Source of the DNA: JARRJY01 sp037388705 | GTDB taxonomy: Bacteria > Pseudomonadota > Gammaproteobacteria > UBA6429 > Thiohalophilaceae | DNA length: 64,000 nt | Direction: 5' to 3' | Assembly: GCA_037388705.1 (NCBI GenBank) | Contig: JARRJY010000001.1 | Coordinates: forward strand, 1 to 64,000 | Shown: positions 1 to 9,737 of the stretch, piece by piece | Layout of the letters: every line of letters begins with the position of its first letter | How positions within the stretch are numbered: the first letter of the stretch is position 1 | Program-made: the position numbers and the translations under genes | The notes under the pieces: model-generated | What the model was told of the DNA's origin: nothing | The model's input: only the letters and a program-made list of their open reading frames with translations | The model's database searches: none

Positions 1-484
1 GAATCAATGAGAGTACTCCATAAATGACCGCCAGAAATGCGAGAATTGCCGGTACATACAGGAAAAACATCAGGTTGGGATTAAACATGTTGATAATATG
101 AGTGTACTGTGAGGCCTGGAATATCCCGGTCAATCCTCTGAATGTCAGGTCGGTCCAGTTCGACTGGAATCGCATCCAGGGCAGAAACACCGAAGCTATC
201 AAGACCAGTGAGGATATCGTCAATACTATCTTGTCGGTAAAAGGCAGCAGATTCTGATTTACCGCAGTAAAACTCCGGAACGGTGAGTAGTGACCCGAGC
301 GGAAATTCTCAACAGCCTTCTCATGTTCTTTCTTTTCTGATTCAGACTTGAAGAAATCCCTGCTGCTCTTGCCGTAAACATCAAAACCTATGTAGCGGAA
401 TCGGGAATTCTCATCCAGGGGTTTGATATCTTCGACCTTCGCTTCCGGTTCTTCTTTCTTTTTCTTGGTTTTTTCTTTCGCCAT
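1..484 (-). CDS. Unknown membrane protein, partial (3' end outside window)
   Basis: The reading frame starts at an ATG at 484 and runs off the left edge of the window, leaving about 161 residues. The N-terminus is very charged (MAKEKTKKKKEEPEAK), followed by a soluble stretch of about 85 residues. Two hydrophobic segments follow, around residues 97-115 and 140-161, so a cytoplasmic N-tail on a multi-pass membrane protein is likely. I do not recognise the family. It lies 37 bases downstream of a TPR gene on the same strand, probably in one operon. The genes that should lie upstream of asd in a gammaproteobacterium (such as leuB) are absent, and I suspect this fragment belongs to another genome. 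Confidence 0.6.
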   Translation of the reverse strand, partial: MAKEKTKKKKEEPEAKVEDIKPLDENSRFRYIGFDVYGKSSRDFFKSESEKKEHEKAVENFRSGHYSPFRSFTAVNQNLLPFTDKIVLTISSLVLIASVFLPWMRFQSNWTDLTFRGLTGIFQASQYTHIINMFNPNLMFFLYVPAILAFLAVIYGVLSLI

Positions 485-521
485 CAAAACACCTTCGGCT
501 GATATTTATTGCAAACTATAA

Positions 522-797
522 CTAATCAATTTCGAATTCAAGTTCGTCGACAATCTTTTTCAAGTCGGCATTATTCGGATCGCATTTCAATCCCTGCTTG
601 GCCACATTATAGGCCGAGTTGGCATCATTGTTAAGCTGATATGCATTGGAAATCCAGAGATAAACCTCAACATCGTCACACAGGTTTTCGCCTTTGGCCC
701 GCCTGCAATTCTGATACTGCTTTAGATGCTGTATGGATTTGGTTGCATTGGGCTTTGCCTTTATCAGATATATAAGCCCGATCTGGCGTGGTATGGT
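522..797 (-). CDS. TPR-repeat protein, N-terminus lost at the junction
   Basis: The C-terminal ~90 residues of a tetratricopeptide-repeat protein: helices around '[19 protein letters not shown]' and '[19 protein letters not shown]' have the usual small-residue spacing and the 'DPNNAD' turn that ends a TPR unit. The frame stays open to 821, but sequence beyond about 783-797 is the asd gene read backwards, so the true N-terminus is missing. TPR proteins mediate protein-protein contacts; nothing here tells its partner. It precedes the partial membrane protein on the same strand. Coordinates of the right end are approximate because the shared bases at the joint fit both genes. Confidence 0.55.
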   Translation of the reverse strand, partial: TIPRQIGLIYLIKAKPNATKSIQHLKQYQNCRRAKGENLCDDVEVYLWISNAYQLNNDANSAYNVAKQGLKCDPNNADLKKIVDELEFEID

Positions 798-800
798 GGG
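770..800. other. Probable chimeric junction between two unrelated sequences
   Basis: Left of here the minus strand encodes TPR and membrane proteins. Right of here the plus strand is asd beginning at its ninth codon (W-R-G-M-V-G-S-V). The asd frame continues left to a start at 733, but those 17 codons look nothing like an Asd N-terminus, which should read close to M-K-x-V-G-[FL]-[IV]-G. The overlap TGGCGTGGTATGGT fits both proteins, which is what a false assembly overlap would look like. Confidence 0.75.
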
Positions 801-1872
801 CTCGGTGCTCATGCAACGCATGCGTGATGAAAATGATTTTGCCGATATCGAACCGGTATTCTTTACTACATCACAAACCGGTCAGGCTGGCCCTGATGTG
901 GGAAAAGATGTGCCTACACTGAAAGATGCCAAAAGCATTGAAGAACTCGGCACCATGGATGTGATTGTTACCTGCCAGGGCGGTGATTACACCAAGGAAG
1001 TTTATCCAGAATTGCGCAACTCTGGCTGGAAGGGTTACTGGATTGATGCAGCATCCACGCTACGCATGGTTGATGAAAGTATTATCGTCCTGGACCCGGT
1101 AAACAAAGATGTGATCAAGAATGGCCTGGCTAATAGCGTTAATACCTTTGTTGGTGGTAACTGTACAGTTAGCCTGATGCTGATGGCTATCGGTGGCCTG
1201 TTTGAGAAAGACCTGGTGGAATGGATCACGCCAATGACCTACCAGGCTGCATCGGGAGCCGGCGCACAGAATATGCGTGAACTGATTCGTCAAATGGGTG
1301 CAATCAACGACAACGTCAAGGCGCTTAATGATGATCCGGCAACCGCGATTCTTGAAATTGATAAAAAGGTGACTGATTTTATTCGTAGTGATGCCTATCC
1401 AACTCAACAATGGCCTGTACCATTGGCAGCTAGCCTGATTCCATGGATCGATGTTCCACTAGAAAGTGGTCAGAGTAAGGAAGAATGGAAAGCAGAAGTT
1501 GAAACCAACAAGATCATCGGTCGTTCTGATAATCCGGTGCCAATCGATGGTTTATGTGTACGTATCGGTGCCATGCGTTGTCACTCGCAGGCATTAACCA
1601 TCAAGATGAAACAGGATGTACCACTGGATGAGATCAGTGACATGCTGGCTTCGCATAATGATTGGGTTAAGGTTGTGGAGAACGAACCACAGGCCACTAT
1701 TCATAACCTGACCCCAGCTGCCGTTACTGGTACTTTAACTGTTCCTGTTGGTCGTATGCGTAAACTCTCTATGGGTAATGATTACCTGTCTGCGTTTACC
1801 GTTGGTGATCAACTATTATGGGGTGCGGCAGAACCTTTACGTCGGATGTTAAGGATTCTGCTGGAATCCTGA
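784..1872 (+). CDS. asd: Aspartate-semialdehyde dehydrogenase, missing about 8 N-terminal residues
   Basis: Reduces beta-aspartyl phosphate to aspartate semialdehyde with NADPH, the branch point to lysine/diaminopimelate, methionine, threonine and isoleucine. The 362 visible residues match the gammaproteobacterial type (about 367-371 residues). The Rossmann entry W-R-G-M-V-G-S-V is at the very start, and the catalytic cysteine lies in '[14 protein letters not shown]'. The conserved '[16 protein letters not shown]' histidine region and the C-terminal '[13 protein letters not shown]' are present. The nucleotide-binding M-x-x-V-G-x-x-G start is cut off by the junction at about 783, so the gene as drawn would not make a complete enzyme. 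A second Asd-family gene follows 66 bases later, the order seen in Pseudomonas. Confidence 0.93.
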   Translation, partial: WRGMVGSVLMQRMRDENDFADIEPVFFTTSQTGQAGPDVGKDVPTLKDAKSIEELGTMDVIVTCQGGDYTKEVYPELRNSGWKGYWIDAASTLRMVDESIIVLDPVNKDVIKNGLANSVNTFVGGNCTVSLMLMAIGGLFEKDLVEWITPMTYQAASGAGAQNMRELIRQMGAINDNVKALNDDPATAILEIDKKVTDFIRSDAYPTQQWPVPLAASLIPWIDVPLESGQSKEEWKAEVETNKIIGRSDNPVPIDGLCVRIGAMRCHSQALTIKMKQDVPLDEISDMLASHNDWVKVVENEPQATIHNLTPAAVTGTLTVPVGRMRKLSMGNDYLSAFTVGDQLLWGAAEPLRRMLRILLES

Positions 1873-1938
1873 TAAACCATTAACGCAGATTTTTTTATTC
1901 TGCGTTACTTTTTTTGTCTTAGGTAAAGTGAAATTTCA

Positions 1939-2943
1939 ATGAGCAAACAAATTGATATTGGGATTGTTGGTGCAACCAGCCTGGTAGGTGAAGCACTATT
2001 AGAATTATTGTCTGAACAAAACTTTCCCATTGGTAAACTTTATCTATTAGATAGTGAAGACGAAGCTGGTGGACGTATTGAATTCAATAAAGAACAATTG
2101 CGTGTTGAGGATGTTGCCAGCTTTGATTTTGCCAGGGTACAGCTAGCTTTCTTCGTATCCAGTACCAGTGTTTCCAAGGACTTTGTGCCAAAAGCAGCTG
2201 AAGCTGGATGCAGGGTCATTGACAGGACTCCAGCATTTCGTAGTCTTGAACAAATTCCCCTGATAGCAGATGGTGTGAATAATGAGCTTATAAAAGATAA
2301 CAGGATTATTACCAATCCTTGTTGTATTGCGTTGTGCTTAACAAAAGTACTGAAGCCTGTTTATGACAACGCGGGAATAAAGTCGATCAATATAACCAGT
2401 TTGCAGGCGGTATCAGGTGCTGGCAGGGAAGGGCTTGAAGAAATAGGGCTACAAACAGCAGCATTACTGAATTTCAAGGAAATGAAAACCCGGGTTTTTC
2501 CACACCAGATGGCTTTCAACGTGATTCCTCAAATTGGTGCTTTCACCGAGAGTGGTTATACCGAGGAAGAAATGAAAGTTATAAATGAAACAAGAAAAAT
2601 TCTGAATGACGATGGAATTTTCGTAAATGTTACCACGGTGCGCGTTCCGGTATTTTATGGTCATTCAGCGACAGTATCTGTTGAAACAAAACAGGGCGTA
2701 TCTGTTGAGCAAATAAAATCAATGATCGGGAGTATTGCTGGTGTGGAAATTTCTGATGATGAGGATTTTAAAGAATATCCAACACCGGTTACTGATGCCG
2801 CAGGCCAGGAAACTACCTATATTGGCAGGGTTAGGCAGCAAGCTGGTTCTGAGCACCATTTTGAATTCTGGCTTACGGCAGATAACATCAAGGCGTGTGC
2901 TGCAAGTAATATGTTGAGAATTGCTTCACAACTTATTACTTAA
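1939..2943 (+). CDS. Asd-family paralogue (USG-1-like)
   Basis: A 334-residue member of the second aspartate-semialdehyde dehydrogenase group, with the NADP-binding 'IGIVGATSLVGEALLELL' at residues 7-24. The region normally holding the catalytic cysteine reads I-T-N-P-C-C-I-A (about residue 128), where true enzymes have N-P-N-C-[ST]. The second Cys aligns with the nucleophile but the preceding Asn is replaced by Cys. The downstream R-V-P-V-x-x-G-H-S motif is kept. In Pseudomonas and enterics this position is held by Usg, a homologue of uncertain activity. Here the Cys survives, so activity cannot be ruled out. ATG start at 1939. Confidence 0.85.
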   Translation: MSKQIDIGIVGATSLVGEALLELLSEQNFPIGKLYLLDSEDEAGGRIEFNKEQLRVEDVASFDFARVQLAFFVSSTSVSKDFVPKAAEAGCRVIDRTPAFRSLEQIPLIADGVNNELIKDNRIITNPCCIALCLTKVLKPVYDNAGIKSINITSLQAVSGAGREGLEEIGLQTAALLNFKEMKTRVFPHQMAFNVIPQIGAFTESGYTEEEMKVINETRKILNDDGIFVNVTTVRVPVFYGHSATVSVETKQGVSVEQIKSMIGSIAGVEISDDEDFKEYPTPVTDAAGQETTYIGRVRQQAGSEHHFEFWLTADNIKACAASNMLRIASQLIT

Positions 2944-3304
2944 TAATTTTTTTCAAACGCCGCTAATTAAGTATCGTTTTCGCATAAATCATCATGAATG
3001 GAGAGAACGCTGACTAAACATGCATGGAAACTCAGGGTGATCAATTTTATTAAATCGCAGTAATCACTGTCAGATTAAAAATATTCAACAAGACTTCATG
3101 TATTAACAATTCCTATTTATTAGTATTTCCTAATATATTAGTCATTTTATTGCGTTTTCTTTTGATTTATGTAGAAATAAGCTATAGTTACTGCATACTT
3201 ATAAAGATTTTTCAAACATATTGCGTGCAAGTTATTGAAAAATATAAAAATTATGAGATTTTGCAGTCTTTTATTTAGGATCCTAATTGGAGTGGAGAAG
3301 TAGC
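2944..3304. other. Intergenic region upstream of fimV
   Basis: About 360 bases, very AT-rich and with no credible coding frame. The right half contains a plausible fimV promoter and leader. I see no terminator with a clear T-run after the Asd paralogue. Confidence 0.6.
3160..3188 (+). promoter_or_regulatory. Candidate sigma-70 promoter for fimV
   Basis: TTTTGA at 3160-3165 and TATAGT at 3183-3188 with a 17-base spacer, in AT-rich sequence about 115 bases before the fimV ATG. The -35 box is weak and this is an eye call. Confidence 0.4.
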
Positions 3305-6300
3305 ATGGTGCGTAAGCTGGTCACTTTTATGACAGTCGGGTTGCTTGTGGTTACACCTATAGCAGCTAATGCGCTGGGATTTGGGGCAATCAAGTTACAA
3401 TCAGCATTGGATGAACGGCTAGATGCTGAAGTTGAACTCATATCTCCAACACCTGAAGATATTGAAACATTAAAAGTTAATTTAGCCTCCCAGGCGGCAT
3501 TTTTGCGTGCGGGTATTGAACGTACCAGCCTACATAATGCACTGCTGTTTGAAGTCAAAAAACGTAACGGCGGTTATTATATCCATATCTCCTCTCAAGG
3601 AACTGTGCGTGAGCCATTCCTTAACTTCCTGCTTGAAATGAGCTGGAAAAATGGGCGTATGCTTCGTGAATACACTGTATTACTTGATCCTCCAGGTCGC
3701 GTAACAGCAAAACAACAACCACCCGCAGTTATTGAAACCCCGGCCACTGCTGAACCTGCCGCGGTTGAAAAAGCAGAGGCAGAGCAGCCAGTTGCCCAAC
3801 CATTTGTACCGGCCCCACTTGCCGAGCCTGCCCCACTAGCGGAACCTTCCGCACCCAAGGAACAAGAAATTAAGATTGCGGAAGGAGAACAACTTCCTAG
3901 AACAGAAATCTCTACATATAAAGAGAGTGAAGCACAGGTAGAGCAACAACAAGCCAAGGCAGTTGAAGAAAAACTGCCAGAACTCAAACATGAACCGGTA
4001 ATGGCAGAACCGGAAGTTAAGCCTGAACCAATTCCAGAACCGATGGCAGAAGGTGGTCCTGAACCAGAGGCAGCCCCGGCGCCATTAGCAGAACCATCTC
4101 CACTGGCTGAACCTGCTTCACCCGACATGGTGGCGCAAAGTGAAGGAGATGAACCATTTGCTGAAGATGAGTTGTTTCCTCTTATCCCGTTAACAGCTTA
4201 TCGTGAGGGTAGAGCCGCCGAGCCAATGCCGGTATCCGGTGATCTTGATTACGGTATCACGAGCAAGAGTGACAACCTGTGGACTATAGCTAATAAGATG
4301 CGTCCCAGTGAAGATGTTTCAATTTATCAGGTGATGATGGCTATACAGCAGGCAAATCCTGATGCGTTTGTTGATGGCAATATTCATCGTCTGAAAGTCG
4401 GTCAGGTATTACGAATCGATGATCCGGGTCTGCTTACTGCCATGTCAAAACAACAGGCAGCACAGGCATACCAGGAACAAACGGCACAGTGGGAACAATA
4501 CCGACAATCTGTTGCGGGTGATCTTACTGAGCAACCTGTCATTGCCTCACAAGTTGAATCTGAAACAGCCGTTGCCGAAGACGAACCAAAAGGTGAACTT
4601 ATCCTGGAATCACCTGATGGTAGCCAGCTAGCATCAGGTGCAGGTGTTTCCGAAGATGCAATCAGTAACGATATTGCGGCACTACGCGCAGAACTGGATC
4701 AGATGCGAGGACAGGCCAATGCAGCGAAAGGACGTAACCAGGAACTGAATGATCGTATTGCTGATCTGGAAGGCCAACTGGAGGATATGCAACGCACTAT
4801 CAGTATCAAAGATAGTGAGCTGGCAGCATTACAAAAACAGTTAGCAGATTTAAACCAGGCGCCAGCGACACCGGAATCCGTTACAGAACCTGAACCAGCG
4901 CCGGCACCTGTAGTAGAAGAACCTGAGCAGGTTGAAGAACAGCAAGAACAACCCGTTGCAGAAGCACCAGCTGAAGAAGCTACCCCGGTCGAAGAATCGA
5001 CGCCTGCTGAAGAGCAAGTGGAACAACCTGTTGCTGAAGCGCCAGCTGAAGAAGCTGCACCTGCAGAAACCCCGGCACCCCCGGCAGCAGAACCAGAAAA
5101 ACCAAAACAACCAGCACCTGCAGCGGCCAAAGAAGAAGGCGTCATGGCTATGGTAATGGGTATGCTGGATGAAGCAGGCAAAGTTGTGTCAGGCATGCTT
5201 GGCAGCGTTGGTGGTAATTCAATGTTGCTATACATTGGTGGTCCAGCATTGTTAGTTGTCCTGCTGATTCTGATCATTGTGGTTAAGCGTCGTAAACAAG
5301 GTGAAAACTTCCAGGAAAGCATTCTTAAAGGAACAGCAACAGCTCCAGAAGGTACAGAAATTCCATCTGCTGATCTGGCTTCTTCTGAAGAGTCATCTTT
5401 CCTGAGCGACTTTGCAGTCAGTGGCGCAGGTGCAATTCAGACAGAAGATTCAGAAGTTGATCCGTTAACAGAAGCTGATGTGTTCATGGCGTATGGACGT
5501 TATGAAGCAGCAGAAGAACGTTTACAGGAAGCTATCCAGCAAGAACCAAATAGAAGTGAACTGAAACTGAAGTTGCTTGAGTTATATAACAGTACGAAAA
5601 ATACCTCTGCTTTTGAGACAACAGCAGAAGATGTTTATGCCAGCCTGGGTGGGGGTGCTGAAGGTGATCCTACCTGGGAAAAAGTTGTCGCCATGGGTAG
5701 AGAGCTTGTACCTAACAATCCATTGTTTAGTGGAGGTGCAGCACCAGCACCAGCAGCAGCTCCAGCATCAGAACCAGTCGCTGATGAAGGTGCCATGCAG
5801 ATGACTGATAGCCAGGTGATGGATATTGGCCTTGAAACGGGCACATTTGGCACAGAAGATTTCGCTGCAGCAGAACCTGCCGCTGATTTTGGTGGCGATA
5901 TGGATTTCAATCTTGACCTGGGAACAGGTGCAGAAGAAACAGCGCCTGAAGAAGCTGCTTCTGAAGAGATGGGATCTATGGATTTTGACCTGGACCTGGG
6001 TAGTATGGGTGGTGAAGATATTTCCGAAGAGCCTACCGGTGAGGTGGAAGCACCGTCACTTGATACGGGCGATGCTGGGCTTGATTTTAACCTTGATTTA
6101 GGTGGTTCTGATGTAGCGGAAGAACCTACAGGTGAAGCAGAAGAACCATCTCTGGATTTTGATCTTGATATGGATATGGGCGGTGGTGAAGAGACAGCAG
6201 CACCGGAAGATACTGACAGCACCATGATGATGGATCTGGGTGGTATGGATATGGGACCATCGTCATCCGATGACTCGGCGGTTGATCTTGGTCTTGATAC

Positions 6301-6487
6301 TGGTGCTTCCTCAGATATGGATATGTCTTCAGAAGGAGATGAAGTGGGGACAAAACTTGACCTTGCCAAAGCATACATTGATATGGGTGATCCGGAAGGC
6401 GCAAGAAGTATCCTTGATGAAGTTATGGACGAAGGCAACGAACAGCAGAAGAATGAAGCGCAGCAATTAATTCAACAAATTGCCTGA
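3305..6487 (+). CDS. fimV: FimV-like polar hub protein (LysM, TPR)
   Basis: A 1060-residue inner-membrane protein of the FimV/HubP family, which binds peptidoglycan and organises pole functions such as type IV pili and twitching. I place the start at ATG 3305, after an AGAAG ribosome site, rather than an upstream TTG at 3287. The signal peptide is at residues 1-24 ('VGLLVVTPIAANALG'). An N-terminal FimV domain follows, then a Pro/Glu/Ala-rich linker. A LysM lies at about 314-372 ('SKSDNLWTIANKM'), and a coiled coil at about 453-515. A second acidic linker leads to one membrane span at about 638-660. A TPR-like part follows, then an acidic repeat region rich in 'FDLDLG' and the conserved FimV C-terminal domain at about 1014-1059. 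It ends overlapping the next gene by one base. No nearby pilus genes. Confidence 0.92.
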   Translation: MVRKLVTFMTVGLLVVTPIAANALGFGAIKLQSALDERLDAEVELISPTPEDIETLKVNLASQAAFLRAGIERTSLHNALLFEVKKRNGGYYIHISSQGTVREPFLNFLLEMSWKNGRMLREYTVLLDPPGRVTAKQQPPAVIETPATAEPAAVEKAEAEQPVAQPFVPAPLAEPAPLAEPSAPKEQEIKIAEGEQLPRTEISTYKESEAQVEQQQAKAVEEKLPELKHEPVMAEPEVKPEPIPEPMAEGGPEPEAAPAPLAEPSPLAEPASPDMVAQSEGDEPFAEDELFPLIPLTAYREGRAAEPMPVSGDLDYGITSKSDNLWTIANKMRPSEDVSIYQVMMAIQQANPDAFVDGNIHRLKVGQVLRIDDPGLLTAMSKQQAAQAYQEQTAQWEQYRQSVAGDLTEQPVIASQVESETAVAEDEPKGELILESPDGSQLASGAGVSEDAISNDIAALRAELDQMRGQANAAKGRNQELNDRIADLEGQLEDMQRTISIKDSELAALQKQLADLNQAPATPESVTEPEPAPAPVVEEPEQVEEQQEQPVAEAPAEEATPVEESTPAEEQVEQPVAEAPAEEAAPAETPAPPAAEPEKPKQPAPAAAKEEGVMAMVMGMLDEAGKVVSGMLGSVGGNSMLLYIGGPALLVVLLILIIVVKRRKQGENFQESILKGTATAPEGTEIPSADLASSEESSFLSDFAVSGAGAIQTEDSEVDPLTEADVFMAYGRYEAAEERLQEAIQQEPNRSELKLKLLELYNSTKNTSAFETTAEDVYASLGGGAEGDPTWEKVVAMGRELVPNNPLFSGGAAPAPAAAPASEPVADEGAMQMTDSQVMDIGLETGTFGTEDFAAAEPAADFGGDMDFNLDLGTGAEETAPEEAASEEMGSMDFDLDLGSMGGEDISEEPTGEVEAPSLDTGDAGLDFNLDLGGSDVAEEPTGEAEEPSLDFDLDMDMGGGEETAAPEDTDSTMMMDLGGMDMGPSSSDDSAVDLGLDTGASSDMDMSSEGDEVGTKLDLAKAYIDMGDPEGARSILDEVMDEGNEQQKNEAQQLIQQIA

Positions 6488-7067
6488 TGCACCCGGTAAT
6501 ACGGATTGCCACTTTTCTCATTGTGGCAGTCTTTCTAAGTACCAATAATGTTGAGAACCTTATAACAGCAGCAATTTTATTGCTGCTGTTATTTTTTACA
6601 TACCCTTCATCAGCCAGTATAAAACAGGCTGTAAAAATCATTTTTCGATTGCGTTGGCTGTTTCTCTCCGTGCTTGTTATTTATGGCTGGTTTTCAACCG
6701 GCGATTTGCTTTTTCCGGATTGGCATACCTTGTCACCTTACAAGCAAGGTATTGTGCATGGATTAATAAGAGTAGCTGCCCTGATGATGTTAATCCTGTC
6801 ATTAACTCAGCTGGTATTTCAGTTATCACGCAATGATTTGCTGGGGAGTATTTCCTGGTATTGTTATCCTGTTAAGTGGATTGGTATACCTGAACAACGT
6901 GTAATAGCCAGGTTAATTTTAACAATCAATGCGGTTCAGTTGATGATGTGATTGCAACAGCAGAACACACTGAAACCAGGACAATATCGGTTTCAGTGCT
7001 AACATCACCTGACTGGTATCAATGGTTGATCCCATTAACACTTTTCCTGATATTCTGGTTAATATAA
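6487..7067 (+). pseudogene. EcfT/CbiQ-like transmembrane protein with a C-terminal frameshift
   Basis: The frame from ATG 6487 gives 154 residues, ends at 6951, and has about four hydrophobic segments. The 'GIPEQRVIARLILTINAVQ' stretch resembles the cytoplasmic coupling region of EcfT/CbiQ-type transporter subunits. Just before the stop the -1 frame takes over and reads cleanly as V-D-D-V-I-A-T-A-E, ending in another hydrophobic helix (WLIPLTLFLIFWLI) at 7067, ten bases before truA. The two frames together make one protein of about 190 residues. So a single-base indel near 6938-6948 (real or a sequencing error) breaks the gene. The substrate is unknown, and ATPase partners are not present nearby. 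Confidence 0.6.
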
Positions 7068-7076
7068 AAATTTACT

Positions 7077-7853
7077 ATGAGAATCGCAGCCGGCATTGAA
7101 TATGATGGTCGTCCCTTTTGTGGTTGGCAATACCAGGATCATGCGCCTTCTGTACAGGCAGAAGTAGAGCAAGCCTTCAGTAAAGTCGCTGACCATAATG
7201 TGAGGGTGATATGTGCCGGCAGAACGGATACCGGGGTGCATGGCATTGGGCAGGTAATTCATTTTGATACCAATGCTGAACGAAGTGAATATTCCTGGAT
7301 ACGAGGTAGTAACACAAATTTGCCACCTTCTGTTTCTGTGCAGTGGGTGAAATTCGTTGACGATGATTTTCACGCACGCTTTAGTGCCCAAAAACGTGCT
7401 TATCGATATGTTATCTGTAACCGCCCGGAGCGCTCGGCGGTATTTAATGGCCTTGTGACATGGAGTCATGTGCCGCTTGATCTAACTCGTATGCAAAACG
7501 CAGCAAAATTTCTTGAAGGTGAACATGATTTTTCTTCTTTTCGTGCGGCTGGTTGCCAGGCAAAAAGTCCGATCCGCACAATTCATAAACTGGAGCTAAA
7601 TAAGCAGGACGAGTTTATGGTTATTGATATCGAGGCCAATGCCTTTTTACATCACATGGTAAGAAACATAGCCGGTGTATTGATGGCTATCGGCAGTGGC
7701 GAAATGAACGTGGAATGGGCAAAGCAGGTTCTTGAACACCGTGATCGAAAACTGGGTGGAGTTACCGCATCACCTTCAGGGTTATACCTGACCCGGGTTG
7801 AATACCCGGCGAAGTTTGAGATCCCGCAAGCGTCATTGAAACTTTTTGTTTAA
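7077..7853 (+). CDS. truA: tRNA pseudouridine(38-40) synthase
   Basis: Converts U38-U40 in the anticodon arm of many tRNAs to pseudouridine. 258 residues, normal for TruA. Visible are the N-terminal 'GIEYDGRPFCGWQYQ' and the catalytic-aspartate motif 'CAGRTDTGVHGIGQVIHF'. The second half has 'KRAYRYVICNRPERS' and the C-terminal 'FLHHMVRNIAGVLMAIGSG'. It sits between the fimV unit and trpF as in Pseudomonas. ATG start at 7077. Confidence 0.96.
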   Translation: MRIAAGIEYDGRPFCGWQYQDHAPSVQAEVEQAFSKVADHNVRVICAGRTDTGVHGIGQVIHFDTNAERSEYSWIRGSNTNLPPSVSVQWVKFVDDDFHARFSAQKRAYRYVICNRPERSAVFNGLVTWSHVPLDLTRMQNAAKFLEGEHDFSSFRAAGCQAKSPIRTIHKLELNKQDEFMVIDIEANAFLHHMVRNIAGVLMAIGSGEMNVEWAKQVLEHRDRKLGGVTASPSGLYLTRVEYPAKFEIPQASLKLFV

Positions 7854-7921
7854 ACCCAGATAGAAGCAAGCACTAAGTTACTGTAAAATATACAGCTTCT
7901 CATGCTGCTGGAAGTGAACCC

Positions 7922-8545
7922 GTGCAACGTACCCGTGTAAAAATTTGTGGCATTACCCGACCGGAAGATGCAGCGCATGCTGTACAGCTTGGCGCGGATG
8001 CGATAGGCCTGGTGTTTTATGAGCCTAGTCCACGTTACATCAGTCATACCACGGCAAGGACAATAGTTGAAAGCCTGGCACCATTTGTAACATCGGTTGG
8101 GCTGTTTGTTGATGCACCGGCAGAAGAAGTCTTTGAAGTGCTGAAAGTGGTTCGTTTGAACCTGCTACAGTTTCACGGTGATGAAAAAGCAGAATATTGC
8201 GAGCAATTTGGTGTTCCCTATATTAAGGCGCTACGCATGCGTGAAGATGTGAATGTTACTGCCTTTGCGCAACAGCACCCCAATGCGGCAGGCATATTAC
8301 TCGATACCTATCAAACAGGGATTGCCGGAGGGACTGGGCAAACATTTGATTGGAACATGATTCCGGATGATGTACCGTTACCGGTCATTTTGGCGGGGGG
8401 ATTGGATGCAAATAATGTTGCCCGGGCCATCTGCAGTGTTCATCCCTATGCAGTTGATGTCAGTGGTGGGGTAGAAGTGCATAAGGGTGAGAAAGATCGC
8501 GGGAAAATGTCTGATTTTTTAAAAGAGGTACAACGCATTGGCTAA
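7922..8545 (+). CDS. trpF: Phosphoribosylanthranilate isomerase
   Basis: Isomerises N-(5'-phosphoribosyl)anthranilate to CdRP, third step of tryptophan synthesis. A 207-residue TIM barrel. The catalytic Cys lies in '[12 protein letters not shown]' at residues 6-17, the catalytic Asp in 'GILLDTY', and the phosphate-binding '[12 protein letters not shown]' and 'VDVSGGVE' motifs near the C-terminus. GTG start at 7922. It overlaps trpB by 8 bases, so trpF, trpB and trpA are co-translated. No leader peptide or attenuator is visible upstream. Confidence 0.95.
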   Translation: MQRTRVKICGITRPEDAAHAVQLGADAIGLVFYEPSPRYISHTTARTIVESLAPFVTSVGLFVDAPAEEVFEVLKVVRLNLLQFHGDEKAEYCEQFGVPYIKALRMREDVNVTAFAQQHPNAAGILLDTYQTGIAGGTGQTFDWNMIPDDVPLPVILAGGLDANNVARAICSVHPYAVDVSGGVEVHKGEKDRGKMSDFLKEVQRIG

Positions 8546-9737
8546 ATATAATCTGCCAGATGAGAAGGGCCATTTTGGACCCTATGGCGGTAAGTTTGTT
8601 GCAGAAACCCTGATGGGGCCCATCGAGGAATTGCGCCAGGCTTATGAAAAGTACATGCAGGATGAAGATTTTATTAAGGAGCTGGATTGGGAATTACAGC
8701 AATATGTAGGACGCCCATCTCCCTTGTATTTTGCCGAGCGCTGGAGTCGTGAGCTGGGTGGCGCAAAGATTTACCTCAAACGTGAAGACCTCAACCATAC
8801 CGGGGCGCACAAGGTAAACAACACGGTTGGGCAGGCGCTGTTGGCAAAGCGCATGGGCAAAACCAGGATAATCGCCGAGACTGGCGCAGGTCAGCATGGT
8901 GTTGCCAGTGCCACGGTTGCTGCACGCCTGGGACTGGAATGCGTGGTGTATATGGGTGCCGAGGATATCGAACGCCAGGCCATGAATGTCTATCGTATGA
9001 AGCTGCTGGGGGCCACTGTTGTCCCTGTGACTTCGGGTTCACGTACCCTGAAAGATGCACTCAACGAGGCAATGCGCGACTGGGTGACCAATATTGATAA
9101 TACCTTTTATATCATCGGCACGGTCGCAGGACCTCACCCTTATCCGGCCATGGTAAGGGATTTCCAGGCGATTATCGGCCGTGAAGCACGAGAACAGATC
9201 CAGCAGCATGAAGGTCGTCTGCCAGACGCGCTGGTTGCCTGTGTAGGTGGTGGCTCCAATGCCATTGGCCTTTTTTATCCCTTTATTGATGATGAGCTGG
9301 TCGCCATGTACGGCGTGGAAGCCGCGGGATTTGGCCTGGATACCGGTGAGCATGCCGCGCCACTGTGTGCCGGCAAACCGGGTGTGTTACATGGAAATCG
9401 TACTTACCTGATGGAAGATACCGATGGCCAGATTATTCATACGCACTCTATTTCTGCCGGGCTTGATTACCCGGGAGTTGGTCCTGAACATGCCTGGCTG
9501 AAAGATTCAAAAAGAGCCAATTATGTAGCCATCAACGACGAAGAAGCACTGGATGGTTTCCATGATTTAACCCGTATTGAGGGTATTTTGCCGGCACTGG
9601 AGTCCAGTCACGCGATTGCCTATGCCAAGAAGCTGGCAAAAACCATGGACAAGGATCAAATCATTATTGTTAATTTATCAGGGCGGGGAGACAAGGATAT
9701 TCATACTGTCGCGAAGCATCAAGGTATCGTGTTATGA
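8538..9737 (+). CDS. trpB: Tryptophan synthase beta chain
   Basis: PLP enzyme joining indole and serine to tryptophan, working as an alpha2-beta2 complex with TrpA. 399 residues, full length. The PLP lysine is in '[18 protein letters not shown]'. The phosphate-binding glycine loop '[12 protein letters not shown]' and the substrate motif '[13 protein letters not shown]' are intact. Start is a TTG at 8538 that overlaps the end of trpF; no ATG or GTG precedes the conserved '[15 protein letters not shown]' N-terminus. Its stop overlaps trpA by four bases (ATGA). Confidence 0.97.
   Translation: MAKYNLPDEKGHFGPYGGKFVAETLMGPIEELRQAYEKYMQDEDFIKELDWELQQYVGRPSPLYFAERWSRELGGAKIYLKREDLNHTGAHKVNNTVGQALLAKRMGKTRIIAETGAGQHGVASATVAARLGLECVVYMGAEDIERQAMNVYRMKLLGATVVPVTSGSRTLKDALNEAMRDWVTNIDNTFYIIGTVAGPHPYPAMVRDFQAIIGREAREQIQQHEGRLPDALVACVGGGSNAIGLFYPFIDDELVAMYGVEAAGFGLDTGEHAAPLCAGKPGVLHGNRTYLMEDTDGQIIHTHSISAGLDYPGVGPEHAWLKDSKRANYVAINDEEALDGFHDLTRIEGILPALESSHAIAYAKKLAKTMDKDQIIIVNLSGRGDKDIHTVAKHQGIVL

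Noticed and set aside
733..783. Start of asd at 733 giving a 379-residue protein
   Set aside because: The 17 extra residues do not resemble any Asd N-terminus and are the reverse side of the TPR gene; the true start is missing.
3595..4128. Long minus-strand frames rich in Ser/Gly/Ala within fimV (also 4699-5322 and 5635-6438)
   Set aside because: They are mirror images of the Pro/Glu/Ala-rich and acidic repeats of fimV, with no ribosome sites or domains.
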